Shown here piece after piece: positions 1 through 8,709 of a stretch of DNA of 64,000 nucleotides. The stretch is from Kineosporia succinea. Lineage in GTDB: Bacteria > Actinomycetota > Actinomycetes > Actinomycetales > Kineosporiaceae. The position numbers and the translations under genes were made by a program. Location of the stretch: positions 930,001-994,000 of the forward strand of contig NZ_JAUSQZ010000001.1 of NCBI RefSeq assembly GCF_030811555.1, in the 5' to 3' direction. Under the pieces are notes generated by a model. The model saw only the letters and a list, made by a program, of their open reading frames with translations, was not told where the DNA came from and searched no databases. Numbering within the stretch: position 1 is the first letter of the stretch; each line of letters opens with the position of its first letter.

Positions 1-377
1 TCGGGCACTTCGACGCCGACGGCCGGCTCTGGGTCGAGGGCCGTCTGGCCCACGTGCTGCACCCGGCGAGCGGTTTCGTCACGCCGTACGGGGTGGAGCA
101 GCGCATCCAGACCCTGCCCGGCGTGGAGCGGGCCGCTCTCGTCGGCATCGGGCCCTCGGGCACGCAGCAGATGGTGGCCGTGATCGAGGCGCCGTTCAGC
201 GAACTCGGCGTGGCCGCACCGGAACTCGCCGCCTCGGTGCGGTCGGTGGCCGGGGTGGACCTCGCGGCGGTGCTCGTGATCGCCGCGCTGAAGACGGACA
301 TCCGGCACAACTCCAAGATCGACCGGGTCGCGGTGGGACGGTGGGCCGCGCGGCAGCTGGCGGGTTCCCTCTCGTGA
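1..377 (+). CDS. oleC: AMP-dependent ligase, C-terminal end (OleC-like), 5' truncated
   Basis: The frame is open from base 3 with no start inside the window, so only the last ~124 residues are present. They fit the mobile C-terminal domain of ANL adenylating enzymes: a hinge-like stretch DADGRLWVEGR, then VTPYGVEQRIQ, and near the end RHNSKIDR, whose Lys matches the catalytic lysine of the family. The next gene is an OleD-type reductase that overlaps it by 4 nt (GTGA). OleC next to OleD is the known arrangement of actinobacterial head-to-head hydrocarbon synthesis, where OleC turns a beta-hydroxy acid into a beta-lactone. The family call is firm. The Ole assignment is inferred from context, and an OleBC fusion cannot be excluded because the 5' part is missing. 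Confidence 0.75.
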   Translation, partial: GHFDADGRLWVEGRLAHVLHPASGFVTPYGVEQRIQTLPGVERAALVGIGPSGTQQMVAVIEAPFSELGVAAPELAASVRSVAGVDLAAVLVIAALKTDIRHNSKIDRVAVGRWAARQLAGSLS

Positions 378-1342
378 GGATCCTGGTCACCGGGGCCGGC
401 GGGATGCTCGGCGGTGGGGTCGCGCGCTCGCTGGCCGAACGTGGTGACGACGTCACGGTTTTCCAGCGGCGGGCATCGTCGCTGGGGCTCCCCGAGATCA
501 ACGGTGACGTCACCGATCCGTCGGCGGTGCGCCGGGCCGTCGAGGGGATGGACGCGGTGGTGCACCTGGCCGCGAAGGTGAACGTCACCGGGGCCTGGGC
601 GGAGTACGAGGCCGTGAACATCGGCGGTGTGCGGCATCTCGTCGACGCGCTGCGCGCAGCCGGAACCCCCAGGCTGGTGCACGTCTCGTCGCCGTCGGTG
701 GCCCATCACGGCCGGGCGCTGGTGGGTGCCGGCGCCGGGCCCGCCGACCCGCTGCGGGCTCGGGGCAACTACGCCCGGTCGAAGGCCGCCGGTGAACGCA
801 TCGCGCTGGCCGCCGACTCCCCCTCGCTCGCGGTGGTGGCCGTGCGGCCGCACCTGGTCTGGGGGCCGGGCGACACCCAGCTGGTCGGGCGCATCGTGCA
901 GCGTGCCCGGGCCGGGCGGCTCCCGCTCATCGGTTCCGGCGCCGCGCTGATCGACACCACCTACGTGGACAACGCCGTCGACGCGACCGTGGCCGCGCTC
1001 GACCGGATCGGCACCGCGCACGGCCGGGCGCTGGTCGTGACCAACGGCGAACCCCGGCCGGTGGCCGACCTCTTCGCCCGGCTCTGCCGGGCCGCCGGGG
1101 TCCGTCCCCCGGCCCGGCGCGTGCCGTTCCCCCTGGCCTGGGTCGCGGGGGCCGCGGTCGAGGGCGCCTGGGCCCTGAGCGGCCGGCACGACGACCCGCC
1201 GCTCACCCGCTTCCTGGCCGAACAGCTCGCCACCGCGCACTGGTTCGACCAGCGCGAGACCCGCGAGGTGCTCGGCTGGACCCCCGCCGTGCCGCTCGAA
1301 GAGGGTTTCGGTCGGCTGGCGGACTGGTACGCCCGGGCCTGA
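374..1342 (+). CDS. oleD: NAD(P)-dependent epimerase/dehydrogenase, OleD-like 2-alkyl-3-oxoalkanoate reductase
   Basis: A 322-aa short-chain dehydrogenase of the extended (epimerase) class. Residues 3-10 give the Rossmann motif VTGAGGMLG. VHVSSPSV and YARSK supply the catalytic Ser and Tyr-x3-Lys. The GTG start at 374 overlaps the stop of the upstream ligase; the open frame extends further upstream, but that part lacks the Rossmann start. OleD reduces the beta-keto acid formed by OleA to the beta-hydroxy acid used by OleC. Adjacency to the OleC-like gene supports this role. A generic sterol/sugar epimerase is the alternative. The stop codon runs into a 15-bp tandem repeat. Confidence 0.75.
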   Translation: MRILVTGAGGMLGGGVARSLAERGDDVTVFQRRASSLGLPEINGDVTDPSAVRRAVEGMDAVVHLAAKVNVTGAWAEYEAVNIGGVRHLVDALRAAGTPRLVHVSSPSVAHHGRALVGAGAGPADPLRARGNYARSKAAGERIALAADSPSLAVVAVRPHLVWGPGDTQLVGRIVQRARAGRLPLIGSGAALIDTTYVDNAVDATVAALDRIGTAHGRALVVTNGEPRPVADLFARLCRAAGVRPPARRVPFPLAWVAGAAVEGAWALSGRHDDPPLTRFLAEQLATAHWFDQRETREVLGWTPAVPLEEGFGRLADWYARA

Positions 1343-1390
1343 TCAGCACTCACCTGATCAGCACTCACCAGATCAGCACTCACCAGATCC
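1341..1390. repeat. 15-bp tandem repeat, 3 copies
   Basis: Unit GATCAGCACTCACCT/A repeats at 1341, 1356 and 1371, then breaks off at GATCC. It contains the last two bases of the oleD stop and the stop codon of the convergent membrane-protein gene, so it separates two 3' ends. Confidence 0.85.
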
Positions 1391-2168
1391 GGGCCTGCCA
1401 GGTGGCCGCGACGATGCCCGGCACGAACAGGCCGAGCAGGAACGCGGCCGGCCCGGTCAGCCGGCGACGCTCGTTCCCCGGGGCGGGCACGAACGGTGTC
1501 GGCCCCGAGAGCAGCAGGAACAGCGGCACCGCGACCCAGGGCACGAAGAACCCCGCCCAGAACCAGCCCGGACGCGTGGCCCGCCACGGCTCCGGCCCGG
1601 CGAGGAGAACGACCACCGAGCCCAGCAGGACGAGCAGGTAGGCCGAGTAGAGGGCCCCCGGGAGGTGGCCGAACCCGAACAGTCGGTCGTCACGGTGGTC
1701 GCGCGGATGCCTCTCCACACTCACGCCGGGGTAGGTCTGGCTCAGATAGGTGGCCAGGTCACGGGTCTCGACCTCGGGGCCCGACCGGTCCGGCACGAAC
1801 TCGTCGGCCGGGTCACGGACGACGACCCGGACCTGGTCGTGACGGGTGATGCCCCAGCGGCCCTCCCACACCACCGTCTGGTTCGCCGTGCCCGACACGG
1901 CGCCCTCGCCGAGCCCGTCGCCCCGGACCGTCAGCTCGGTGACCCGGCCCTGCGCGAGCTCGTTGCGCAGGTGGGAGAACCGCCCTTCGCGCTCACCCGT
2001 CAGCGGCGCGAGCGCGATCACCACGATCCAGGCGGCGAGCAGGAGCCGGCGGGCCCAGGCGGCGACCGGACGACGGGTGGGCGGCTTCTGCGGCTCGGTG
2101 ATGATCACGTGCACCAGAGCGCTGTGACCAGGTCCGGCGTTGCAGGCGCGGCGGGAGAGCAGCATCAC
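1380..2168 (-). CDS. Membrane protein of unknown function
   Basis: Up to 262 aa. One transmembrane helix follows a basic, proline-rich N-terminus (AWARRLLLAAWIVVIALAPL). A soluble part of about 110 residues (probably outside) follows, then three hydrophobic segments near the C-terminus (YLLVLLGSVVVLLAG; FFVPWVAVPLFLLLSG; FLLGLFVPGIVAAT). The start is uncertain: GTG/ATG at 2168/2165 sits directly on a GGAGG, and GTG codons at 2114 and 2108 would give a shorter N-tail. No family recognised. It is divergent from the WYL regulator next door and may be its target. Confidence 0.6.
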   Translation of the reverse strand: MMLLSRRACNAGPGHSALVHVIITEPQKPPTRRPVAAWARRLLLAAWIVVIALAPLTGEREGRFSHLRNELAQGRVTELTVRGDGLGEGAVSGTANQTVVWEGRWGITRHDQVRVVVRDPADEFVPDRSGPEVETRDLATYLSQTYPGVSVERHPRDHRDDRLFGFGHLPGALYSAYLLVLLGSVVVLLAGPEPWRATRPGWFWAGFFVPWVAVPLFLLLSGPTPFVPAPGNERRRLTGPAAFLLGLFVPGIVAATWQARIW

Positions 2169-2217
2169 CTCCGGACAGCGGTCAGGATCTGGCCTCTACT
2201 GCGCTCATCATGGGGTC

Positions 2218-3153
2218 ATGAGCTCAACGTCCGAACGGCTGCTGTCCCTGCTGTCGTTGCTGCAGGCCCGGCGGGACTGGCCGGGGCAGGTGCTCGCCGA
2301 GCGGCTCGACGTCAGCCCCCGCACCGTGCGGCGGGACGTCGACCGGCTGCGCGAGCTCGGATACCCGATCGCGGCGGCGAAGGGGCCCGACGGCGGGTAC
2401 CGGCTGGAGGCCGGGGCCGATCTGCCCCCGCTGCTGTTCGACGACGAGCAGGCCGTGGCCCTCGCGGTGGCGCTGCGCCTGGCCACGGTGAGCGGGGCCG
2501 GGGTGGCGGAGGCGGCGACCCGGGCGCTGGCGACGGTGCGGCAGGTCATGCCCTCACGGCTGCGGCACCGCATCGACACGCTCGACGTGACCCCGATCGG
2601 CCGCCCGCAGGAGGTGGACCCGCAGGTGCTCATGGCTCTCGCCGACGCCGTGCGGGCCCGGGAGGTCGTGCGTTTCGACTACGGCGACGTGCTGCGCCGG
2701 GCCGAACCGCACCACCTCGTCAGCCGTCACGGCCGCTGGTACCTGCTCGGCTGGGACCCGGAGAAGCAGGACTGGCGCACGTTCCGCGCCGACCGGATGA
2801 GCCTGCGCACCCCGAACGGCCCGCGCTTCGCCCGGCGCGAGATCCCCGGCGGTGACGCCGCGGCGTTCGTCACCGGGCGGTTCCGGGGCGCGGCCGCGGG
2901 CACCCAGGACTGGCCCTGCCGGGGCACCGCGGTACTGAACACCGACGCGTCCACCGTTGCCGCCTTCGTGGGCGACGGGACGCTGGAGGCCCTCACCCCC
3001 GAAACCTGCCGTCTCACCCTGGGTTCCTGGTCGTGGGCGGGGCTGGCCGCCACGATCGCCCGGTTCGACGTGGACTTCACGATCGAGGGGCCGGACGAGC
3101 TGCGCGCGGCGACCGCGGCCCTGGCGCAGCGTTTCGGCCGGGCCACCGCCTGA
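2218..3153 (+). CDS. WYL-domain transcriptional regulator (YafY/DeoR-like HTH)
   Basis: 311 aa. Residues 1-60 form a winged helix (LAERLDVSPRTVRRDVDRL is the recognition region), followed by a linker and a WYL domain from about residue 130. The WYL motif itself is visible in GRWYLLGWD, with a conserved RADRM after it. The ATG at 2218 was chosen because the protein aligns with the family from MSSTSERLL; the frame is open further upstream. WYL domains bind ligands or nucleic acids and control HTH output. The divergent position next to the membrane-protein gene suggests local control, which is inference. Confidence 0.85.
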   Translation: MSSTSERLLSLLSLLQARRDWPGQVLAERLDVSPRTVRRDVDRLRELGYPIAAAKGPDGGYRLEAGADLPPLLFDDEQAVALAVALRLATVSGAGVAEAATRALATVRQVMPSRLRHRIDTLDVTPIGRPQEVDPQVLMALADAVRAREVVRFDYGDVLRRAEPHHLVSRHGRWYLLGWDPEKQDWRTFRADRMSLRTPNGPRFARREIPGGDAAAFVTGRFRGAAAGTQDWPCRGTAVLNTDASTVAAFVGDGTLEALTPETCRLTLGSWSWAGLAATIARFDVDFTIEGPDELRAATAALAQRFGRATA

Positions 3154-3162
3154 GTCAACGAC

Positions 3163-3399
3163 TCAGGGAGCCACCACCGCCTGTGCCTCGGTGATCGACC
3201 GCGCCCGCCGCTGCTGGACGTGCAACCCCTCGGGCCCCTCGTCGTAGTTCACCGTCGTGCCCGTGGTGCCGGCCGGCTCGGTGCCCGCCCGCGAGTCGTG
3301 CGACGCCTGGCCCGCCTGCGCGATCCCGGCGCCGACGACCAGCACGGCCACCAGCGCCCAGCCGGCGACCGTCCCTGGCCGCCACATCTCCGTCGACAT
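3163..3399 (-). CDS. Small membrane-anchored protein
   Basis: 78 aa. An N-terminal hydrophobic segment (VAGWALVAVLVVGAGIAQAG) is followed by a hydrophilic Gly/Thr-rich tail ending in QAVVAP. The second ATG (3399) is preferred over 3411 because GGAG lies 6 nt ahead of it. It is the last gene on this strand before the WYL regulator, with which it converges. No family recognised. Confidence 0.55.
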   Translation of the reverse strand: MSTEMWRPGTVAGWALVAVLVVGAGIAQAGQASHDSRAGTEPAGTTGTTVNYDEGPEGLHVQQRRARSITEAQAVVAP

Positions 3400-3483
3400 C
3401 CCTGTCTCCATCCCGCTGTCCCAGTTATGTGAGATGGCACGACCGGGCCGAAAGTTCGATCTTTTCCCCGACGGGGAGCTACG

Positions 3484-4290
3484 TCACACACCGACCGCGA
3501 TCGGGCCGACCACGTCGAGGTAGGCGTCGAGGTCTTCCGGGTCGTCGGCGACCAGCCGGAACACGGCCGCGCGGAGCATCGCGTCGCGGTGCGGGCCGGA
3601 CGTCCACTCGTCAAGGGCCTCGGGCGCCGCGCCCTGCCACATCACGCTGTCGAGCACGCACACCGCGTCGGCCCAGAGCACCGGCCGCCAGGCCGGCGAC
3701 ACGTCGATGACCACCGGGGCGCCGTCGGCGTCGAGCAGCACGTTGCCGGCCAGATCGCGGTGCACCAGCTGGTCGGGCCCGAGTGAGGACGCGTCGAGAG
3801 ACGCGAGCGCACGCGTCACCAGTTCGTGGACCGCCGGGCGCAACGGCGGCACCGCCTCCTCACCGAACGCCACCCGCTCGGCCACGCTCCAGCGGTCGGT
3901 GTGACCCTCGAGCCCGGCCGGGCGCTCACGCAGCAGCGAGGCCAGGCGGGCGTGCAGCACGTGACCGGCGGCGATGGCCAGGTCGAGGTTCTGGCAGGTG
4001 ACGGTGCCGGGCTCGTAACGGCTGGCCGCCCAGCCGTCGACCACCCACGACCCGTCACGGGCCGGGACCGGCACGGCGACGCGCAGGTCCTGACGGCGGC
4101 GGGTGGGATCGACGTCGAGACGCACCGCGAACCGGGCGAGCAGCGGGCTCAGCCAGTCCTGGATCCGCGGGTCACGGCCAGGGCTGAGCACCAGGTCACC
4201 GGCTCGCACGCTGTGCCCCTGCCCTCCGGGCAGTGGCTGCGTGTCTTCCGGCACCGCGAACAGGTCGAGTACGTGAGGGGAAGGACGCAC
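3484..4290 (-). CDS. Aminoglycoside-phosphotransferase-fold protein (TIGR02569-like)
   Basis: 268 aa, resembling the actinobacterial TIGR02569 group. The kinase-like core shows the catalytic loop VHRDLAGNVLLD and, further on, VIDVSPAWRP in place of the DFG metal-binding loop. The N-terminal lobe is shorter than in true aminoglycoside kinases. The ligand is unknown and resistance should not be assumed. It lies 9 nt downstream of RNase Z on the same strand and is probably co-transcribed with it. Confidence 0.8.
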   Translation of the reverse strand: MRPSPHVLDLFAVPEDTQPLPGGQGHSVRAGDLVLSPGRDPRIQDWLSPLLARFAVRLDVDPTRRRQDLRVAVPVPARDGSWVVDGWAASRYEPGTVTCQNLDLAIAAGHVLHARLASLLRERPAGLEGHTDRWSVAERVAFGEEAVPPLRPAVHELVTRALASLDASSLGPDQLVHRDLAGNVLLDADGAPVVIDVSPAWRPVLWADAVCVLDSVMWQGAAPEALDEWTSGPHRDAMLRAAVFRLVADDPEDLDAYLDVVGPIAVGV

Positions 4291-4299
4291 GCCCCGAGC

Positions 4300-5247
4300 C
4301 TAAGTCTTCGCTGTGGGTGCCGCTGCCCCCTCGGGCCCGGACGACGTCTGCTCGATACGCCCGGGCACCGGGATCACCTGCAGGTCGCAGGCCACGACGA
4401 CGTCCGGGTGGACCTCTCGCGCCTCGTCGAGATGCCGGGTCAGGTCTTCGTAGCGCGACGAGAAGTGAGTGAGCACCAGGCGCCGGACCCCCGCGGCGAC
4501 GGCCAGTTCGGCCGCCTGCCGGGCCGTCAGGTGCCCGTTCGTCTCGGCGAGCGCCACCTGGTCGTCGTTGTACGTGGCCTCGCTGACCAGCAGGTCACAG
4601 CCCTGGGCGAGTTCGAGGGCGCCGTCGCAGACCGCCGTGTCCATGATCACGGCGACCCGCTGGCCCGGACGGGGCACGCTGACGTCGGCGAGCGACACCC
4701 CGCGCACGGTCTCGCCGCGCTGCAGACGCCCCAGGTCCGGCCCGGTGACGCCGTGCTCGGCCGCGACCGCCGGGATCAGGGTGCGCGAGTCGTCTTCGGT
4801 GAAGCGGTATCCGACCGTGGGCACCCGATGACGCAGAGGCGCCGAGCGGACCGTCCACGAGCGCAGCCGCAGGACCTCACCGTGCCCGGCGGGGATCCAC
4901 TCGTGCAGCGGCTCCGGGCCGTTGGTGGCGAAAGAGGTGAGCAGGCTCAGTCGTTCGATCGCCTCGGCCGGCGCCGCGACCGGCAGCGGGCCCGGGACGT
5001 CTTCGACGCGGCGCCGGTTCAGCAGGCCGGGCACGCCGTAGGTGTGGTCGCCGTGCTCGTGGGTGAGGAACAGCGCGTCGATCTGCGACGTGCGCAGCCC
5101 CGCCCGCACGACCTGCCGCTGGGTGCCCTCACCGCAGTCGACGAGCACGCCGAGGTCGCCCAGCCGCAGGTAGGTGGCCACGTGATTGCGCTCGCGGGTG
5201 GGGATCTGGCACGACGTGCCGAGGGTGACGACCTCGCGGCGGCTCAT
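4300..5247 (-). CDS. rnz: Ribonuclease Z (tRNA 3' endonuclease)
   Basis: 315 aa metallo-beta-lactamase-fold enzyme that trims 3' trailers from tRNA precursors. It shows the family start (TLGTSCQIPTRERN), the zinc-binding HEHGDH at residues 63-68, and the C-terminal LTHFSSRY motif. The ATG at 5247 was picked because the fold begins at MSRREVVTLG; the upstream open frame looks non-coding. Length is normal for a bacterial RNase Z. Confidence 0.9.
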   Translation of the reverse strand: MSRREVVTLGTSCQIPTRERNHVATYLRLGDLGVLVDCGEGTQRQVVRAGLRTSQIDALFLTHEHGDHTYGVPGLLNRRRVEDVPGPLPVAAPAEAIERLSLLTSFATNGPEPLHEWIPAGHGEVLRLRSWTVRSAPLRHRVPTVGYRFTEDDSRTLIPAVAAEHGVTGPDLGRLQRGETVRGVSLADVSVPRPGQRVAVIMDTAVCDGALELAQGCDLLVSEATYNDDQVALAETNGHLTARQAAELAVAAGVRRLVLTHFSSRYEDLTRHLDEAREVHPDVVVACDLQVIPVPGRIEQTSSGPEGAAAPTAKT

Positions 5248-5312
5248 GCCGGGGTCTGCCCCGTGACGGCCTTCCCGGCGGCTGCGACCTGGAGCGTGAC
5301 CATGTGGCCAGA

Positions 5313-6029
5313 CTATGCCGGTTTGGCCGTGCGGGTCACGATGTCGCGGGCCAGGTCGCGCAGTTTGACGTTGCGGCCCATCGAGGCGATGCGCAGCACC
5401 TCGAAGGCCTGTTCGGCGTCGCACCGGTTCTGCGCCATGATCACGCCCTTGGCCTGCTCGATCACGGCCCGGCTGGCCATCGCGGTCTGCATCTCGGCGG
5501 CGAGCTTGGCGTTGTCGTCGGCGCTGACCGCGTTGCTGATGGCCACCGCGACGTGGGCGGCGATCTCGACCCCGGCCTCGACCGTCTCGTCGGGTGCCCC
5601 GGGTTCGCGGCCGTACCAGTTGAGGGCGCCGATCAGGTCGGTCTGGAGCGGCAGCGGCACCGAGACCGCGCTGAGAATGCCGTGCCGAACCACCTTTTCG
5701 GCATACTCGGGCCAGCGTGGCTCGTCGCGCATGTCGTGGATGCGCAGCACCTCACCCGACGAGGCGGCGTCGAGGCAGGGGCCGTAACCGAATCCGTACT
5801 GCAGCTCGTCGGCGCGCAGGGCGATGTCACTGCTGAAGCTGGCGGTGAAGGGGCGTTCGTTGCGCAGCAGGGTGACCGAGACGTCGTCCATCCCCGGCAC
5901 CCCCGCCTGGGCGATGTCGATGTAACGCCTCAGCAGTTGCTCGAGCGAGGAGCCCTGGAGACGGATGCTCAGAAGTTCGGTCAGCACGGCTGTCGGCAGC
6001 GTCGACATGTCCTCGACACTACCCCGCAT
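5313..6029 (-). CDS. GAF-ANTAR domain transcription antiterminator
   Basis: 238 aa. An N-terminal GAF domain (about residues 25-160) is followed by an ANTAR RNA-binding domain at the end (RAVIEQAKGVIMAQ, then AFEVLRIASMGRNVKLRDLA). Such proteins bind paired hairpins in nascent mRNA and prevent termination, usually in response to a signal sensed by the GAF domain. The start at 6029 is favoured by AGGAG 10 nt upstream; ATG 6008 is the alternative. No target hairpin pair was identified near it. Confidence 0.88.
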   Translation of the reverse strand: MRGSVEDMSTLPTAVLTELLSIRLQGSSLEQLLRRYIDIAQAGVPGMDDVSVTLLRNERPFTASFSSDIALRADELQYGFGYGPCLDAASSGEVLRIHDMRDEPRWPEYAEKVVRHGILSAVSVPLPLQTDLIGALNWYGREPGAPDETVEAGVEIAAHVAVAISNAVSADDNAKLAAEMQTAMASRAVIEQAKGVIMAQNRCDAEQAFEVLRIASMGRNVKLRDLARDIVTRTAKPA

Positions 6030-6167
6030 ATCGATATCGCTCCTGATGACACGCAACCGCCGTCCCCCACGCGAGCTACCCCGAACTGGCGGCGCCGGGG
6101 GACGCGCCCGCACCCGGCTCACTCATAGCCTGACCAGGTCAGGAACCGACGAACCGGAGGACCGCCC

Positions 6168-6326
6168 GTGCCCCAGACCCCCTCGTGCCGCGATTTTTTC
6201 ACCGGTGGGCGGTTCCTGCTCGTCGTGGCCCTGGTCGCGGTCACCGCACTGCCGGCCGCCGGCCACAGCACCCCCGGGCCCGACCGGCCGGCCACCCTGA
6301 CCGACGCCCCTGACCGACGCCCCTGA
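6168..6326 (+). CDS. Possible small secreted peptide
   Basis: 52-aa frame starting with GTG, with GGAGG 7 nt upstream. It has a hydrophobic core (FLLVVALVAVTALPAAG) typical of a signal peptide, then a short Pro/Asp-rich tail. The last bases contain a small direct repeat (TGACCGACGCCCC). It has no recognised homologue and could be spurious. The good ribosome site and signal-like core are the only support. Confidence 0.35.
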   Translation: MPQTPSCRDFFTGGRFLLVVALVAVTALPAAGHSTPGPDRPATLTDAPDRRP

Positions 6327-6367
6327 CCGGCCGGGCGACCACCGCGTCCACCCTTGATACTGCTGCC

Positions 6368-7039
6368 GTGACCGAACCCGACTTCCTCACCGCCACCCGG
6401 GCCACCTACGAGACCGTGGCGCAGGCCTACACCGAGGCGCAGAGCCAGGCTCTCGACGGGCGTCCCTACGACCGCGCGTTCCTGTCCCTGTTCGCGGAAC
6501 TGGTGCGCGAGCAGCAGGGCCCGCGCCGGGTGGCGGACGTGGGCTGCGGCCCCGGGCACATCACCGCCGTGCTGCGCGACCTCGGGCTCGACGCGTTCGG
6601 CCTCGACATCTCCCCCGCCATGCTCGCCCAGGCCCGGAAGGCGCACCCGGAGCTGGAGTTCCGTGAGGCGTCCATCCTCGACCTGACGGTCACGGACACC
6701 AGCCTCGACGGCATCGTGGCCCTCTTCTCGTTCAACACCGTTCCGGCGCGGTACCTCTCGAAGGCCTTCGAGGGCTTCGCCAAGGCACTGCGGCCGGGCG
6801 GGCTCGTCATGCTGTCGTTCAGCGTGCGCGACGAGCCCACCGACATGACCACCTGGCTCGACCACGAGGTCAGCCTGCCCCTGCAGCGCCTGGTGCCCGA
6901 GGAGGTGGTGCGGGCGCTCACCGCGGCCGGCCTCACCGTGCGGGCCCAGCTGGTGCGCGAGCCGCACCCGCCCCACGAAACCCGGCCCTACGCCACGGTG
7001 ATCGCGGCCAGGCCCTCGACCTGGGGGGTTACCGCTTGA
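6368..7039 (+). CDS. Class I SAM-dependent methyltransferase
   Basis: 223 aa with motif I VADVGCGPGH, the acidic residue ending strand 2 (FGLDISPAML) and the post-I/IV region (FREASILDLTVTD). The substrate cannot be inferred. The GTG at 6368 has GATACT about 7 nt before it, so the mRNA may be leaderless. The 3' end overlaps the convergent lysyl-oxidase-like gene by 11 bp. Confidence 0.85.
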   Translation: MTEPDFLTATRATYETVAQAYTEAQSQALDGRPYDRAFLSLFAELVREQQGPRRVADVGCGPGHITAVLRDLGLDAFGLDISPAMLAQARKAHPELEFREASILDLTVTDTSLDGIVALFSFNTVPARYLSKAFEGFAKALRPGGLVMLSFSVRDEPTDMTTWLDHEVSLPLQRLVPEEVVRALTAAGLTVRAQLVREPHPPHETRPYATVIAARPSTWGVTA

Positions 7040-8612
7040 CCCCCTCGTAGGGGTAGACCTTGATCGTGCGCACGCCCCCGACCGGGCCGCCGATGGCGAC
7101 CTTGCGCAGGGCCGAGTTGTTGTCGTAGTCCGACTCGGTCAGCCGGCGCTCGGGGTTGGCCAGCGTCTCGACGTAGTAGGTGCCGCCCGGCACCCGGGTG
7201 ATGTCGAACGACTGCCCGGGCAGGTACTGGCCGTAGGTGTCGCCCCACCCGCTCTCCAGCACCTCCCGGATGCTCAGCAGGTTCTTGTTGCTCTGACCGC
7301 AGGCGGTGTCGAGGTCGGTGGACGCGGGACGCCACTGCGCGTCGTCCACGGTCAGGTCGATCGCGTCGGTGGGCGCCAGGCAGAAGGCCTCCTTGCCGCT
7401 GATGATCGCCTTCTTCCTGGTCGAGTCGAGCAGGCGGTAGGAGGCGAAATCCTTGAAGTGCCAGTGGTTGTGACCGTTGCGCGGATCCCACTGCATCTCA
7501 CCGGCCGGGGCGTGGCCGACCTGGTTGCCTTCGGCGTCGAAGAAGTACTGGTAGGCCTCGAGCACGTCCTGGCCGGGCTTGCGGAACCCGTCGACCACCA
7601 GCGGCGACGGGCCCGCGTTCCAGACCGTGGCGCCGAAGTTGAGGTAGGTCTTGCGGGCCTGCCCCGGGCGCCCGGTCACCTCGCGGGAGATGTCGTAGGC
7701 GGGCAGCGAGCGCAGGTCGGCCTTGGGCGCGTCGTTCACGTCGAAGGCGTCCACCCGGCCGGTGGGCGGGTTCGGGGCGGGCACGTTGGGCACGCCGAGA
7801 GCGCGCTTGCGGGCGGCCTCCAGGGCGGCCGTCTGCGGCGACAGCCGGGCCTCGTCGACGACCGGGTGCGTGTGGTGCATGTGCTGCGAGTGCTCGGCCG
7901 ACGATCTGGCGGTGGACGTGCCGTAGGTCGATACCTTGACCGTGACCTGCGAGGTCGCCTGCTCGAGGGTCAGGCCGAGCACCTCCCGCCAGGGCCTGGC
8001 CACGGCGATCTTGACCGTGTAGGTGCCGTCGGGGGCCTCGAACGACAGCGGGCTCTCGTAGTCGCCGAGCACCGGCGTGGACCAGCCCTTGGTGATGCCG
8101 AGGACGCTGCCGAGGGCGAACGGGTGGGAGCCGCCGCACGAGCGGGGGTACGGCGACTGGGCCGCCGCGTCGGGCTCGACCCGGCTGCGGCCGTAGGAGT
8201 TCGGGCAGAACTCCAGAGCCGAGCTCCGGACCTTCTGGCCCCGTGCGTCGCTCACTTTCACGTCGAAGAAGGAGGTGAGCCGGCCGGGGTTCGTGGTGAT
8301 GTTCGCGGGGAGGTCGGTGGTGGCGCGCTCCGCCCCCTCGCCCACGCTGAGGGTGGCCGCGATCGGGTCGGAGTAGGAGGCGCCACGGTGCGTGCGGATC
8401 TCGACCGTCTCGTGGGCGACCGCGTAGAAGCCGAGGTCGTAGAGGTAGACCGGCTCGCCCGGCCCCCGGCGCACGGCCGTCGAGGTGTTGAGCACGGTGA
8501 AGTCGACCAGCGGGACGGTCGCCGAGGACGCCCTCACCGCCGTGAAGGTTCCGGCGGCCAGCAACCCGACCAGCACCGGTGTCAGCCGTAACACGGCCCG
8601 ATTGACTCTCAT
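7029..8612 (-). CDS. Secreted lysyl-oxidase-family protein (copy 1)
   Basis: 527 aa. An N-terminal signal peptide (LTPVLVGLLAAGTFTAVRA) is followed by a beta-rich region, a His-rich linker (HSQHMHHTHPV) and the C-terminal lysyl oxidase domain. That domain has the copper-site-like GHNHWHF at about residue 383 and conserved Cys pairs (EAFCLAP, TACGQ). Lysyl oxidases oxidise peptidyl lysine; bacterial members are poorly characterised, so activity is inferred. The final ~200 residues are nearly the same as those of the protein at 24951-26564, so the two are paralogues. The gene lies 97 nt downstream of the PLP enzyme. Confidence 0.82.
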   Translation of the reverse strand: MRVNRAVLRLTPVLVGLLAAGTFTAVRASSATVPLVDFTVLNTSTAVRRGPGEPVYLYDLGFYAVAHETVEIRTHRGASYSDPIAATLSVGEGAERATTDLPANITTNPGRLTSFFDVKVSDARGQKVRSSALEFCPNSYGRSRVEPDAAAQSPYPRSCGGSHPFALGSVLGITKGWSTPVLGDYESPLSFEAPDGTYTVKIAVARPWREVLGLTLEQATSQVTVKVSTYGTSTARSSAEHSQHMHHTHPVVDEARLSPQTAALEAARKRALGVPNVPAPNPPTGRVDAFDVNDAPKADLRSLPAYDISREVTGRPGQARKTYLNFGATVWNAGPSPLVVDGFRKPGQDVLEAYQYFFDAEGNQVGHAPAGEMQWDPRNGHNHWHFKDFASYRLLDSTRKKAIISGKEAFCLAPTDAIDLTVDDAQWRPASTDLDTACGQSNKNLLSIREVLESGWGDTYGQYLPGQSFDITRVPGGTYYVETLANPERRLTESDYDNNSALRKVAIGGPVGGVRTIKVYPYEGVKR

Positions 8613-8709
8613 GGCTCCCCCGTTCAGTACGCCCGTAGGACGTCATGGTGGGACCTCGATACCGCCGGAGCCGAGGGTTACCTCAGATGATCGCCTGAAA
8701 GTACGCTAC

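Noticed and set aside
3444-3482. CCCCG/CGGGG hairpin with a T-run
   Set aside because: The T-run precedes rather than follows the stem on the plus strand, and on the minus strand the stem is followed by A residues, so it does not act as a terminator in either direction.
7458-8591. Long plus-strand frame opposite the lysyl-oxidase-like gene
   Set aside because: Composition is Arg/Val/Gly-rich shadow coding caused by high GC; the minus-strand gene has clear domains.
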